In this document: positions 23,965-31,659 of the stretch, piece by piece | Numbering within the stretch: the first letter of the stretch is position 1 | Layout of the letters: each line of letters begins with the position of its first letter | NCBI RefSeq assembly: GCF_001427985.1 | Contig: NZ_LMSA01000001.1 | Span: forward strand, 883,164 to 947,163 | Reading direction: 5' to 3' | Length of the DNA: 64,000 nucleotides | Origin: Knoellia sp. Soil729 | Lineage (GTDB): Bacteria > Actinomycetota > Actinomycetes > Actinomycetales > Dermatophilaceae | Notes under the pieces: generated by a model | The model's database searches: none | Told to the model about the DNA's origin: nothing | What the model saw: only the letters and a program-made list of their open reading frames with translations | Program-made: the position numbers and the translations under genes

Positions 23965-25228
23965 CCACCTCGGGCTCGCGCATGACGAGCGCCGCGACAC
24001 CGATCACGACGGCGACCACGAGGCAGCCCAACGCGAGGGCGTGGAAACTGGCGACGTCGACGACGACGCCAGCCAGCGCACCGCCGAGACCGGCAGCCAG
24101 TCCCATGACCAGGTCGCTCGCTCCCTGTGCGCCTGGTCGCTCAGCCGTCGGCACAGCACCGGTGAGCAGGGTCGAGCCCGAGACGAGGGTGCAGGACCAG
24201 CCGAGTCCGAGGAGGAACAGGCCCAGGAGCAGGCGGGTCGACTGACCCATCGGGGCGGTGGACGCCAAGAGGGTGGCGAGGACGAGGATCCCGGAGCCGA
24301 TCATGGCCACGACCCGGCCACCGAGGCGGTCGACCGCCATGCCGGTGAGCGGTGAGAAGGCGAACATCCCGAGGATGTGCATGCTGATGACGAAGCCGAT
24401 CACCGTGAGGTCGGCGTGACCGTGACGCATGTGCAGCGGCGTCATGACCATGACACTGACCATCGTCATGTGCCCCAGCGCCAAGGTGATGAGGCCGAGC
24501 AGGGCCTGCTGCCGGGACAGGATGACGCGCAGGCCACGCCTCACGGAACCGTGCGTCCGGCCGCTGGCCGACGGGTCGGACTCGGTGACCCGGCGGCGGG
24601 CCTCGATCAGGGGGTCGGGCCGCAGGCGCCACAGCAGGACGGCGATGGCCAGCAGCAAGCCGACGAGCGAGAAGACGAACGGTCCGGTGAGTCGTGGGAT
24701 GCCGAGCATCCGCGACACCGGCTCGCTCGGTCCGACGAGGTTGGGCCCGAGGACGCTGCCGATCGTCGTGGCCCACACGACGAGACTCAGGTCGCGTCCA
24801 CGGTGGGTCGGGTCCGCAAGGTCGGCTGCGGCATACCTCGCCTGGTTGTTGGACGCCGTCGAGCCGCCGAAGAGCAGGCTCGCCACGAGGAGCAGGGCGA
24901 AGCTGCCGACGACCCCGGAGGCGATGAGGCCAAGTGCCCCCACGAAGGAGAGCGCATACCCCAGCGCCAGTCCGGGGCGCCGCCCCCGCGCCGCGCTGAG
25001 GCGGGCGAGCGGGACGGCGATGATCGCGGAGCCGAGGACTTGGAACGTCGAGCCGAGGCCGGCATAGGTCGGCGAGCCGGAGACCTGCTCGGCCAGCAGC
25101 GCTCCGACGGCCACCCCGCTCGCCAGCGAGACGCCACCGAGGATCTGCGACATCGACAACGTCGCGACCGTCCGGCGCTGGACCGGGTCGCGATGCGTGG
25201 TCGTCTGCGCGAAGTCCGGTGCCGTCAC
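23951..25228 (-). CDS. MFS transporter
   Basis: A 425-aa major facilitator with about twelve membrane helices. The loop 2-3 region LARLSAARGRRPGLALGY and the loop 8-9 region MAVDRLGGRVVAMIG fit the MFS signature positions. Its substrate cannot be predicted; the general resemblance is to drug or metabolite exporters. Upstream, CATACT lies six bases before the GTG start, and this hexamer is part of a copy of the GTATGCCG/CGGCATAC octamer. The 3' end overlaps the enoyl-CoA hydratase gene by 14 bases tail to tail. Confidence 0.85.
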   Translation of the reverse strand: MTAPDFAQTTTHRDPVQRRTVATLSMSQILGGVSLASGVAVGALLAEQVSGSPTYAGLGSTFQVLGSAIIAVPLARLSAARGRRPGLALGYALSFVGALGLIASGVVGSFALLLVASLLFGGSTASNNQARYAAADLADPTHRGRDLSLVVWATTIGSVLGPNLVGPSEPVSRMLGIPRLTGPFVFSLVGLLLAIAVLLWRLRPDPLIEARRRVTESDPSASGRTHGSVRRGLRVILSRQQALLGLITLALGHMTMVSVMVMTPLHMRHGHADLTVIGFVISMHILGMFAFSPLTGMAVDRLGGRVVAMIGSGILVLATLLASTAPMGQSTRLLLGLFLLGLGWSCTLVSGSTLLTGAVPTAERPGAQGASDLVMGLAAGLGGALAGVVVDVASFHALALGCLVVAVVIGVAALVMREPEVVSAS

Positions 25229-25279
25229 GCGCCGAGTATGCCGTCATCTAGGCTGGTTCGCGGCCTCCGGGCCCTTCCC

Positions 25280-25351
25280 GCCCTCGTAGCTCAGGGGAAG
25301 AGCACTTCTCTCCTAAAGAAGGTGTCGCGTGTTCGAATCACGCCGAGGGCA
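25280..25351 (+). tRNA. tRNA-Arg (anticodon CCT)
   Basis: Acceptor GCCCTCG/CGAGGGC with discriminator A, D arm GCTCAGGGGAAGAGC, anticodon stem-loop CTTCT-CTCCTAA-AGAAG (anticodon CCT, reads AGG), T arm with GTTCGAATC. CCA is not encoded. The DNA after it up to about 29.3 kb looks accessory. Confidence 0.94.
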
Positions 25352-25895
25352 CCCTGTCTGAGCTCCGGGCACGCGGAGTCCTGGTCGTCCAACCGCCGCT
25401 GAAGGCCCTCAATGGGCACCGAGTGGGCACGTGTCAGGCCTCCCATCGCGCGACCGGCTGTGTAGAGCCCGTCGAGCGCGGTCGCGAAGGTGTCGAGCGC
25501 TGGTCCCGCTCGTCCAACCCGCCGCGCCAACGGCCCCCAATCAGCTGGAGCGGGAAGACACCCGCGATCGGTGCCTGGGCTCGGGTGTCAGCGCGTCTGA
25601 TCGGGGGGTCCACCGATGAGCCCGCTGGGCGAGAGATGATCCTTTGGACATGCAGTAGTCGTCCCGGGCGCGATGCACCCGCCCGGGCTGAGCACGAACG
25701 GCCTCCGACTGCCGGGAGTCACCGAAGGACTGCATGTCCGTTGCCCCGCCCGGCCAAGGTCCGAAGTCGGCGATGCCAGGCGGGGCATTCTGCCTCCCGC
25801 AGGGCGACGCCACGCCCGTGTGGGTGGTCATGAGGACCGGCGCAACCGTCGACGTACCGCGGGCGGGTACGAACTCCTCCGGGTAGCGTCGCCTC
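25352..25895. other. Stretch after tRNA-Arg without a supported gene
   Basis: A minus-strand frame from about 25530 reads LDTFATALDGLYTAGRAMGGLTRAHSVPIEGLQ, which looks protein-like but has no recognisable family and runs into the tRNA. I see no integrase and no repeat of the tRNA 3' end. The 182 bases at 26298-26494 are similar: a minus-strand fragment WDFVVHWAPIAPSITAFIRQ could be a gene remnant. Confidence 0.3.
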
Positions 25896-26297
25896 GTGCC
25901 CACCGAAACCACGCTCGATGACCTCGCCGCCGAGAAGTTCGTCTCGCTCACGACCTTTCGCAAGAACGGCGCCGGCGTCCCGACCCCTGTCTGGATCGGG
26001 CGTGACGGCGATGCCCTCGTCGTGACGACACCGGCCGGCAGCGGCAAGGTGAAGAGGCTGCGCAAGAACCGCACGGTCGAGCTGCGGCCGTGCGGCCGTC
26101 GCGGCACCGTCGAGGACGACGCCCCCACGGTCAGGGCCGTGGCCGAGGTCATCGAGGGCGACGATGCCATGCGCCGGCTCGACGAGGTGCTGAAGCCGAA
26201 GTACTCCGTTGAGTACCTCGTCGTCATGAGCATCGAGCGGCTGCTGCGACGAGGGAGCCCCCAGCGGGTCATGCTGCGCATCAGCCCGGTGGACTGA
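25896..26297 (+). CDS. PPOX-class F420- or FMN-dependent oxidoreductase
   Basis: A 133-aa split-barrel flavoprotein. The sequence LAAEKFVSLTTFRKNGAGVPTPVWI, DGDALVVTTPAGSGKVKRLRKNRTVELRPCGRRG matches the pyridoxamine-phosphate-oxidase-like family that in actinobacteria often binds F420 (Rv2074-like). Cofactor and substrate are inferred. TAGCGT lies about six bases before the GTG start, indicating a leaderless transcript. It is the first clear gene after tRNA-Arg. Confidence 0.8.
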   Translation: MPTETTLDDLAAEKFVSLTTFRKNGAGVPTPVWIGRDGDALVVTTPAGSGKVKRLRKNRTVELRPCGRRGTVEDDAPTVRAVAEVIEGDDAMRRLDEVLKPKYSVEYLVVMSIERLLRRGSPQRVMLRISPVD

Positions 26298-26494
26298 CCG
26301 GCTCCCAGGTCGTATCGGACGAACGGCCGCCACGGCACCGCCCCCTGCGCCACGGCCTGACGGATGAACGCAGTGATGGACGGAGCAATGGGTGCCCAAT
26401 GCACGACGAAGTCCCACCATGGCGACGGACGCGAGCACTCGTCACGCACTGACACTGCCGCTGCCAGTGAAGCGCGTCGGTGATGATGTGGACC

Positions 26495-27028
26495 ATGCCG
26501 GTGCACCTTCTCGACGAGCAGCAGACCTCGAAGCTGCGCGCGGCGCCCTTGTCCTTCAGCCGCCATGAAGGGTCAGAGGGTGACGCGCCCGCCGGTTACA
26601 GGCATCTCCACCGTCAGGCCACACTGAACCGTTGCGACTTCGACGCTGCCGCCCGCGACCTTCTCGAATGGCGGATGCACTCGCGGGCCGGACTCCGGGT
26701 GGACGCCTCAGAGATTCCCCTGCGTCAGGACACCGTCGTGCTGATGCGGTGGGGTCCTGGCCCACTTGCAGTCAAGATCCCCTGCCGCGTCCTCGAGGTC
26801 ATCGACGAGTCGCGCCGCCGGGGCTTTGCGTACGGCACGCTGTCCGGCCACCCAGAGGCTGGCGAAGAACGGTTCATCCTCGAACAGCTCGATGACGGCC
26901 GCATCCTGTTCACCATCACCGCCCACTCTCGGCCGGCGTCGACGCTTGCAAAGGTTGGCGGCCCCATCAGCCGTGCCGCGCAAAACTTCATGACCCAGCG
27001 CTACCTCCAGGCCATGGATCGGCTGTAG
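26495..27028 (+). CDS. DUF1990 family protein
   Basis: A 177-aa soluble protein. The conserved stretches HSRAGLRVDASE, PCRVLEVIDESRRRGFAYGTLSGHPEAGEERF, FTITAHSRPASTLAKVGGPISRAAQ and TQRYLQAM match DUF1990, a family of unknown function with a START-like appearance. The ATG at 26495 is preferred because GATGAT lies seven bases upstream; three in-frame start codons precede it. No operon partner is close. Confidence 0.75.
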   Translation: MPVHLLDEQQTSKLRAAPLSFSRHEGSEGDAPAGYRHLHRQATLNRCDFDAAARDLLEWRMHSRAGLRVDASEIPLRQDTVVLMRWGPGPLAVKIPCRVLEVIDESRRRGFAYGTLSGHPEAGEERFILEQLDDGRILFTITAHSRPASTLAKVGGPISRAAQNFMTQRYLQAMDRL

Positions 27029-27113
27029 CAAGGCCCGGTGTTGCCGCTGAGCCCGCACCCTCGAGCCAGCAGGGGCATCTTGCTCTCTTACAACCACCCG
27101 CGACATTCGGACC

Positions 27114-27281
27114 TCAGTCGAGCAGGTGCAGGTACCCGGATCGCGCCTTCATGGCGTGGATGACGAGCTGCTTGGCCGGGGTGTCATCGTCTGGCTGGCT
27201 GACGTACGCCCAGTTCTCGACGGCATAGAGGATGTCGAGTTCGCTGATGCCGTGCTTGAGGGCCGAAGGGGCGACCTTCAC
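27114..27281 (-). CDS. Short toxin-like protein of a toxin-antitoxin pair
   Basis: A 55-aa protein too short for most gene callers. It reads VKVAPSALKHGISELDILYA, then ENWAYVSQPDDD, and ends QLVIHAMKARSGYLHLLD. I recall actinobacterial toxins of about 90 residues that start with KHGIS and end with IVHAM.AR..YL, so this copy seems to lack a central segment of roughly 30 residues. The GTG start overlaps the antitoxin stop as GTGA, the usual antitoxin-first arrangement. It may be an inactive toxin; the assignment rests on arrangement and remembered family pattern. Confidence 0.5.
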   Translation of the reverse strand: MKVAPSALKHGISELDILYAVENWAYVSQPDDDTPAKQLVIHAMKARSGYLHLLD

Positions 27282-27526
27282 GCGACGTACGCGCGGATGG
27301 CGGCACGGATCAGCTCCGACCGGCTGACGTGATCGTGCTCGGCGCGCTGGTCCAGCGCACTGAGCAGGGTGACATCAACGCGGACGGGGACGACGCGTGC
27401 GGGGCCGTCACCCATCGGCTTGCGCCCACGCTTGCGCAGCTGGTGGACGTCGTATCCCCGCTCAGCCTCGTCGGCCCACTCTTGGATCACGTCGTCCGTG
27501 ACCAGGACACCGTCGACCGTTTCCAT
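27278..27526 (-). CDS. Ribbon-helix-helix (CopG-like) antitoxin
   Basis: An 82-aa protein. The C-terminal half (RVVPVRVDVTLLSALDQRAEHDHVSRSELIRAAIRAYVA) is a typical ribbon-helix-helix DNA-binding fold; the N-terminal part (VLVTDDVIQEWADEAERGYD) resembles the toxin-binding arm of such antitoxins. TACGAT lies six bases before the ATG at 27526, which is chosen over an in-frame TTG two codons upstream. It is expected to repress its own promoter together with the overlapping small protein. Confidence 0.78.
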   Translation of the reverse strand: METVDGVLVTDDVIQEWADEAERGYDVHQLRKRGRKPMGDGPARVVPVRVDVTLLSALDQRAEHDHVSRSELIRAAIRAYVA

Positions 27527-27532
27527 GATCAA

Positions 27533-27538
27533 ATCGTA
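27533..27538 (-). promoter_or_regulatory. -10 element of the antitoxin gene (leaderless)
   Basis: TACGAT on the minus strand, six bases before the ATG at 27526. Confidence 0.5.
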
Positions 27539-27635
27539 TTACAGAATGCATGAGCGGACCACCGCCTCGTCGCACTTGCCGCCGCATGGAACGCACCAGC
27601 TTTGCGCTCGGTGAGAATTCTCTGTACTCCGTCAA

Positions 27636-27695
27636 GGGCGGGCCTTCGGCCCGCCACCGCGCCGGGCGTGCCGCCTGGCGAGGTCCCGGCACGCC
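27636..27695. repeat. Two adjacent hairpins in a gene-free gap
   Basis: GGCGGGCC-TTC-GGCCCGCC (27637-27655) is followed by GGCGTGCC...GGCACGCC (27665-27695), two perfect 8-bp stems in a row. The 311-base gap 27527-27837 holds no gene I can support. Neither hairpin has a T-tract, so a terminator role is uncertain. Confidence 0.45.
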
Positions 27696-27837
27696 GCGAC
27701 ACAAGGCAACCACACGGCATACGCAAAGGCACCGGACCACACGATCTGGTGCCGGCCGCTCAGGCGGTCAGCTCAGTACCGCCGCCGACACGACGCTCCA
27801 CGCCCCGCGTCTGACCGCCCCACGCCTCGACGTCGCT

Positions 27838-28554
27838 TCAGCCACCCGATCCCAGCCCTCCGATGGCGCGTGCGACCACGAGCAGTGAGGTCAGCAGGGC
27901 TGCGGACGCCTCCAGACCCATGAGTGCCTTGGCACGAGCTGTCAGGGGCATCGTATCGGTCGGGCTGAACGCGCTGGAGTTGGTGAGCGAGACGTAGAGG
28001 TAGTCGATGAAACCGGGTCTCCAGTCGCTTCGCTCGCTCGATCCGGCCGCGACCTCGCGCACGGTGTCGCGGTTCTCGTCCTGGGAGAACCGCCAGTCAG
28101 CCATCGCCAGCCGATCACGGGCCACCGTGTGGCGCGGCACCGGCCCCCCACGGTCGATCTCCCAGTACAGGAGCCCGAAGCCGATCACGTTGGTGACCCA
28201 CACCTGCATCCCGCCGACCAGCAGCGCGACTCCGTCGGTGCTCGAGGAGTCGAGGGTGGTGACCAACATGCCCAGCGCAGCCAAGTTCGTGGCAATCATC
28301 AGGCAGGCCAACCCGATCGAGACCACTCGCGACCACCGTGTCTGACGCACCATCCGGCGAGGGTTGGTCATCAGCAGGGCAGCCAGGAGCAGCAGCTCGA
28401 TCGCCGGGATGACATAGCGCGGGCCGACCAGCAAGCTCTCCGGCAGGACCCCGTAGACCAGGGCCGCCACGACCACTGCCAGCGCCGGAGGGAGCCGGTT
28501 CTCGCCCAAGGACGTGCGTGGCGCGCGTCGCCTCATGGAGTGGGATGTCGACAT
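27838..28554 (-). CDS. Channel-like multi-pass membrane protein
   Basis: A 238-aa protein with four hydrophobic segments in the first 130 residues, a soluble stretch (about 150-180), a re-entrant-looking segment FIDYLYVSLTNSSAFSPTDT and a last helix (ASAALLTSLLVVARAIGGLG). The arrangement pore-like loop plus final helix is typical of two-helix ion-channel modules, but no TxGYG selectivity filter is present; the matching position reads TNSSAFSPTD. I know this sequence pattern only as uncharacterised actinobacterial membrane proteins. TAGGTT six bases before the ATG suggests a leaderless transcript. Confidence 0.65.
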   Translation of the reverse strand: MSTSHSMRRRAPRTSLGENRLPPALAVVVAALVYGVLPESLLVGPRYVIPAIELLLLAALLMTNPRRMVRQTRWSRVVSIGLACLMIATNLAALGMLVTTLDSSSTDGVALLVGGMQVWVTNVIGFGLLYWEIDRGGPVPRHTVARDRLAMADWRFSQDENRDTVREVAAGSSERSDWRPGFIDYLYVSLTNSSAFSPTDTMPLTARAKALMGLEASAALLTSLLVVARAIGGLGSGG

Positions 28555-28560
28555 GGCGCC

Positions 28561-28566
28561 AACCTA
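28561..28566 (-). promoter_or_regulatory. -10 element of the channel-like gene (leaderless)
   Basis: TAGGTT on the minus strand, six bases before the ATG at 28554. Confidence 0.5.
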
Positions 28567-28727
28567 GTGTGGTGGCCGCGGGTTCCTACGGACATGCGGT
28601 GGTCGTCAGTGGCGCGAACCACCGGCCCGGCTGCCGCCCGAGCGCTGCTCCTCTTGCCGGGACACCCCAAGGAGTGGCTGTCCGCCGGCCCGATCTGTGC
28701 ATCGACGGCGGCAGTGCGACGGGTCGA

Positions 28728-29315
28728 TCACGGGCCAGCCGGGTCCGATCCCATGACGGTGAGGTAGTCCTCGACGGTCGCGGGCCCACCGAGCCCGATG
28801 TGGTGGTCGACGACGAGGTAGGGGGTCGACGTGATGCCCCGCTCGCGGGCCGTCTCGGCGTCCGCGGCGACATCGGACGAGCGCTCGTTCGATGTCGCGA
28901 GCAGGTCCCCGACCCGCTGCTCGTCGACACCTGCTTCCGCCGCCAGTCGCTGCAGGATCCGGTGCGAGCTCACGTCGAGGCCTTCGGTGAACACCGCCGC
29001 ATACAACCTCTCCAGCATGGCTCCCTGCAGGGCCGGCCCGCCAAGGGCCAGAGCCAGCGCGACGAGACGGTGGGCGTCGGTCGTGTCCATGTCCGGTGGC
29101 TGCGTGATGGCGATGTCGATGCCGTCCGGACGGCACGCAATGGCAGCCCGCTCGAGCTCATCGGCGGACACTGGCGGTCCGGGCAGCGCATGGTGGGTCA
29201 GCACGACGTCTGCGGGCCGCTCGGACGCTGCCACGGCCGCTTCGACACGGCGCTTGGCGACATAGGACCACGGGTCCGTGACGTCGCCCCAGAGGTCGAG
29301 GGCGAGGTCGGTCAT
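28728..29315 (-). CDS. DsbA/FrnE-like thioredoxin-fold protein lacking the CXXC motif
   Basis: A 195-aa protein of the FrnE/2-hydroxychromene-2-carboxylate isomerase branch of the DsbA family: LDLWGDVTDPWSYVAKRRVE at the N-terminus, helical insert, then AETARERGITSTPYLVVDHHIGLGGPATVEDY with the cis-Pro loop STPYLV. Where redox members have CPWCYIGK this one has DPWSYVAK, so both cysteines are gone and disulfide exchange is not expected; an isomerase-like or binding role is possible. The ATG at 29315 is chosen since the family N-terminus begins there; the frame is open upstream. Confidence 0.78.
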   Translation of the reverse strand: MTDLALDLWGDVTDPWSYVAKRRVEAAVAASERPADVVLTHHALPGPPVSADELERAAIACRPDGIDIAITQPPDMDTTDAHRLVALALALGGPALQGAMLERLYAAVFTEGLDVSSHRILQRLAAEAGVDEQRVGDLLATSNERSSDVAADAETARERGITSTPYLVVDHHIGLGGPATVEDYLTVMGSDPAGP

Positions 29316-29368
29316 CACCCCACTGAACCACACCACGCCGGGTCGCGGTGTGAAGTGGTGCACCATGA

Positions 29369-29406
29369 CGAACGCCCCCAGGCCCGTGAGGGCTTGGGGG
29401 CGTTCG
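29369..29406 (-). terminator. Terminator of the NlpC/P60 gene
   Basis: A perfect 12-bp stem CGAACGCCCCCA with its complement, extended inward by further pairing (ggccc/gggct), lies 50 bases past the hydrolase stop and before the DsbA-like gene. Confidence 0.75.
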
Positions 29407-29454
29407 ATCAGGCGTATGCCGGGCTGGTCACCTCTGCGAGGCGACCGGGTCCGC

Positions 29455-30312
29455 TCAGAAGCGACCGAAGCCCGTCGGCGTGCCATACATGTGGCGCTCA
29501 CTGGTCGAGGCACCCGGCTTCGGGGAGTCGATCATCATGTCGCCACCGGTGAAGATGCCGACGTGGCCGGCCGGGTAGCCGTAGAAGACGAGGTCTCCGG
29601 GGCGCGGGCTGGACACCGGGGTGGCGGCGCGCTGCTGGGCCGACGCCGTGCGGGGGATGGAGACCCCGGCCTTGGCGTAGACGTACTGGGTGAAGCCCGA
29701 GCAGTCGAAGCCGGCCGGAGTCGTGCCGCCGTAGACGTAGCCGATGCCGAGCAGGGAGCGGGCGATGTTGACGATGCCACTCGCGGACTGCGCGACGTTG
29801 GTGCTGACCGGCGTGCGGGTCGTGGAACGGCTTGCCGTCGACTGGGTGCGAGTGCTCGATGCGGTCGAGCGGGTCGTGGACCGACGCTCGGTGCGCTGCT
29901 CGGTGCGCTGCTTGGTCCGCTGTTCGTGGCGAACGACCGCTGCGGGCGCGACCTCCGCCTTCGGCTCGGCCTTGGGCTTCGGCTTGGGCTTGGGCTTCGG
30001 CTTGGCGACGACCTTGATGCCGGTGACGCCGATGGCCGGGGCCTTGGCGGGGCTGACAGCGCTCGGTGCGCTGATGGCCGGCGCCGCGGGGGCGGCGGAC
30101 GGCGCTGCAGGAGCACTGGTGCTGGTCTTGGTCGCACGGTCGGGAGCAGCAGCGGCCGGCAGGGCGAACGCGGCGACGAGACCACCCGAAGCGGCCAGCA
30201 CTGCGGATGCCTTGGCGCCGGTCGCGCCGGCGCGGGAGGCGAGAACAGACAGTTCGGAGACAGGGTTGTGTCGTCCGGGGGCGCGGTGACGCCCAGGGGT
30301 GGAGTGAGCCAC
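29455..30312 (-). CDS. NlpC/P60 family peptidoglycan endopeptidase under c-di-AMP riboswitch control
   Basis: A 285-aa exported cell-wall hydrolase. A basic N-terminus and hydrophobic segment (ASAVLAASGGLVAAFALPAAAA) form the signal; a Pro/Lys linker (KPKPKPKPKPK) and Arg/Thr-rich stretch follow; the last 120 residues are the NlpC/P60 domain with Cys in GFDCSGFTQYVY, His in GDLVFYGYPAGHVGIFTG and family ending. It likely cuts D-Glu-mDAP type bonds. AGAGG lies seven bases before the GTG at 30312. The 5' leader holds a ydaO-type riboswitch, so c-di-AMP probably controls expression, as known for resuscitation and NlpC genes of actinobacteria. Confidence 0.88.
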   Translation of the reverse strand: MAHSTPGRHRAPGRHNPVSELSVLASRAGATGAKASAVLAASGGLVAAFALPAAAAPDRATKTSTSAPAAPSAAPAAPAISAPSAVSPAKAPAIGVTGIKVVAKPKPKPKPKPKAEPKAEVAPAAVVRHEQRTKQRTEQRTERRSTTRSTASSTRTQSTASRSTTRTPVSTNVAQSASGIVNIARSLLGIGYVYGGTTPAGFDCSGFTQYVYAKAGVSIPRTASAQQRAATPVSSPRPGDLVFYGYPAGHVGIFTGGDMMIDSPKPGASTSERHMYGTPTGFGRF

Positions 30313-30377
30313 GTGGAAACCTCTCGATGCCTGCGGGGTGAGCTGTCGGGTTCGGGCGGAGGTTCTGCCCGGCCAGT

Positions 30378-30500
30378 GCGGAACTGACTTAACCCCAAGG
30401 AGCAACCTCTCGGTCGCCCCACATGCGTGGGTCCCCCGCTCCTGTCAAGCGGATTGCGCTGCAGTCGACAACGGTGACAGGACTCGGCAATCCGTCTCGA
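30378..30500 (-). ncRNA. c-di-AMP (ydaO-yuaA) riboswitch
   Basis: On the minus strand the leader contains, in order, TTGCCGAGTCCTGTC, the complementary GACAGGAGCGGGGGACCCA, and the closing block GGGGTTAAGTC. This is the conserved skeleton of actinobacterial ydaO-type elements (GCCGAGTC, GGAGCGGGGGACCCA, GGGGTGAATC). It lies between a promoter at 30533-30560 and the NlpC/P60 start at 30312. c-di-AMP binding normally lowers expression of such hydrolases. Confidence 0.88.
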
Positions 30501-30532
30501 CAACTCGACCCAGGGGAGGACGAGCCGTCGCA

Positions 30533-30560
30533 ACGGTACCCAATGGTCGCCACAAAGTCA
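30533..30560 (-). promoter_or_regulatory. Promoter of the riboswitch-NlpC/P60 unit
   Basis: On the minus strand TGACTT (30555-30560) and TACCGT (30533-30538) are 16 bases apart. Immediately upstream is a direct repeat GTGAC-N6-GTGAC. The same -35/-10 layout precedes the gene at 30670-31536. Confidence 0.55.
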
Positions 30561-30607
30561 CGTTTGGGTCACGGCCACGTCATCCGGCCTTTCCGGCCCG
30601 GACGTGA

Positions 30608-30648
30608 AGAGGGGCGGCAGGACCCCACGCAGGTCCCGCCGCCCCTCT
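30608..30648 (-). terminator. Terminator of the VanY-like hydrolase gene
   Basis: A 17-bp stem with one mismatch (AGAGGGGCGGCAGGACC with its complement) begins 22 bases after the stop at 30670. Confidence 0.7.
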
Positions 30649-30669
30649 GCCGCACCGTGCCGGTGGACG

Positions 30670-31536
30670 TCACTCCACGGAGATGTGCACGTGGTCGTAG
30701 TGGTTGGCCGTGACCGAGCCGCGGTCCTCCATCGAGCGCCAGCTCGAGGCGCCGCTGAGCCAGATGCGCTGCTTCCAGATCACGTAGGTGATGTTGAGCT
30801 GGCCCATGTGGTTGATGGCCCACTGCGCGACGGCGTCGCCGGTGGAGCCGGACACCATGACGTCGACGGCCTTCCCGGTGCCGTGGTCCCCGGCACCGGC
30901 GCGGAACCCGCCGATGCTGGTGATGCCGAAGTGGGAGCGAACGGCCGAGCAGACGACCGAGGCGTTGCTGCCCAGACCCTTGGCGCCGCACCAGCCGACA
31001 TAGGCACCCGAGCCGGTCCCGGACGGCACCGAGGAGCGCGAGGACGACCTACTGCTCCGGTCAGCCGTGGGCTTCGCCTTGGCCTTGACCGGTGCCTTGG
31101 CAGCCTCGACCGGCTTCGCCTCGGTCTTCGCCTCGGGCTTCGGCTTCACCTTGGGCTTGGGCTTGGGCTTGGCCACAGCGGTGACGCCGGAGGGGCCGGC
31201 AGAGACCTTGACGCTCTCGGCAGCGGCTGGAGACGTCACCGAGGCGCCGGCAGTGCCCACGGCGGTGCGGCCGGAGCCGCGTGAGGTCGTACCCGTCGCC
31301 GCGGCGCCCCGGTCACGGACCATCGCCGCGGACGTCTGGCCGGAGAGCTCGACGCTGCCCGGCTCGGCCTGCACGGGGATCGCCACGGCCGCAGCCAGGC
31401 TCGCGGCCAGTCCGACGCCGACGAGGCCCTTGACGGCGGTGGGTCGGGACATCGAGCCCAGGGCGCTCATGGGGGGCAGTCGCAGCCGGCCTTGTGCGTC
31501 GGCACGACGGCCTCGATGGAAGTCAGGGAAAATCAC
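30670..31536 (-). CDS. Exported LAS/VanY-like peptidoglycan hydrolase (ARB_07466-like C-terminal domain)
   Basis: A 288-aa exported protein. A hydrophobic signal region (AVKGLVGVGLAASLAAAVAIPVQA), a Lys/Pro-rich linker (KPKPKPKVKPKPEAK) and a C-terminal domain of about 120 residues with VRSHFGITSIGGFR, DHGTGKAVDVMV and TANHYDHVHISVE. The HxxxxxxD and HxH spacing fits zinc peptidases of the LAS fold; I know the domain as ARB_07466-like. Cleavage of cell-wall peptides is inferred. The GTG at 31536 follows GAGAGGCC; an ATG 66 bases downstream would still include the signal. Its promoter matches that of the NlpC/P60 gene downstream. Confidence 0.78.
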   Translation of the reverse strand: MIFPDFHRGRRADAQGRLRLPPMSALGSMSRPTAVKGLVGVGLAASLAAAVAIPVQAEPGSVELSGQTSAAMVRDRGAAATGTTSRGSGRTAVGTAGASVTSPAAAESVKVSAGPSGVTAVAKPKPKPKVKPKPEAKTEAKPVEAAKAPVKAKAKPTADRSSRSSSRSSVPSGTGSGAYVGWCGAKGLGSNASVVCSAVRSHFGITSIGGFRAGAGDHGTGKAVDVMVSGSTGDAVAQWAINHMGQLNITYVIWKQRIWLSGASSWRSMEDRGSVTANHYDHVHISVE

Positions 31537-31572
31537 GGAAAGAAGGCCTCTCGGTGGATCAGGGAAGCCCCC

Positions 31573-31621
31573 AACGTAACGGCCCGGCGAGGCAAAGTCA
31601 CATTCCGGTAACGGTGGTTAC
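31573..31621 (-). promoter_or_regulatory. Promoter and GTAAC inverted repeat ahead of the VanY-like gene
   Basis: On the minus strand TGACTT (31595-31600) and TACGTT (31573-31578) are 16 bases apart, as in the NlpC/P60 promoter. Just upstream, GTAAC-GGTG-GTTAC (31608-31621) is a perfect inverted repeat, and a further GTAAC overlaps the -10 region. MtrA, a known regulator of actinobacterial cell-wall hydrolases, binds GTAAC-like half-sites; this assignment is inference. Confidence 0.5.
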
Positions 31622-31659
31622 GGGCCGCGGCGCCACCGAGCGGAGCGTCGAGGAACCCG

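Noticed and set aside
25280-29300. Complete prophage or integrative element after tRNA-Arg
   Set aside because: No integrase, replication or structural phage gene and no duplicated tRNA end were found.
29940-31160. Lys/Pro coding repeats as DNA repeats of interest
   Set aside because: They encode the PKPK linkers of wall-bound hydrolases and need no other explanation.
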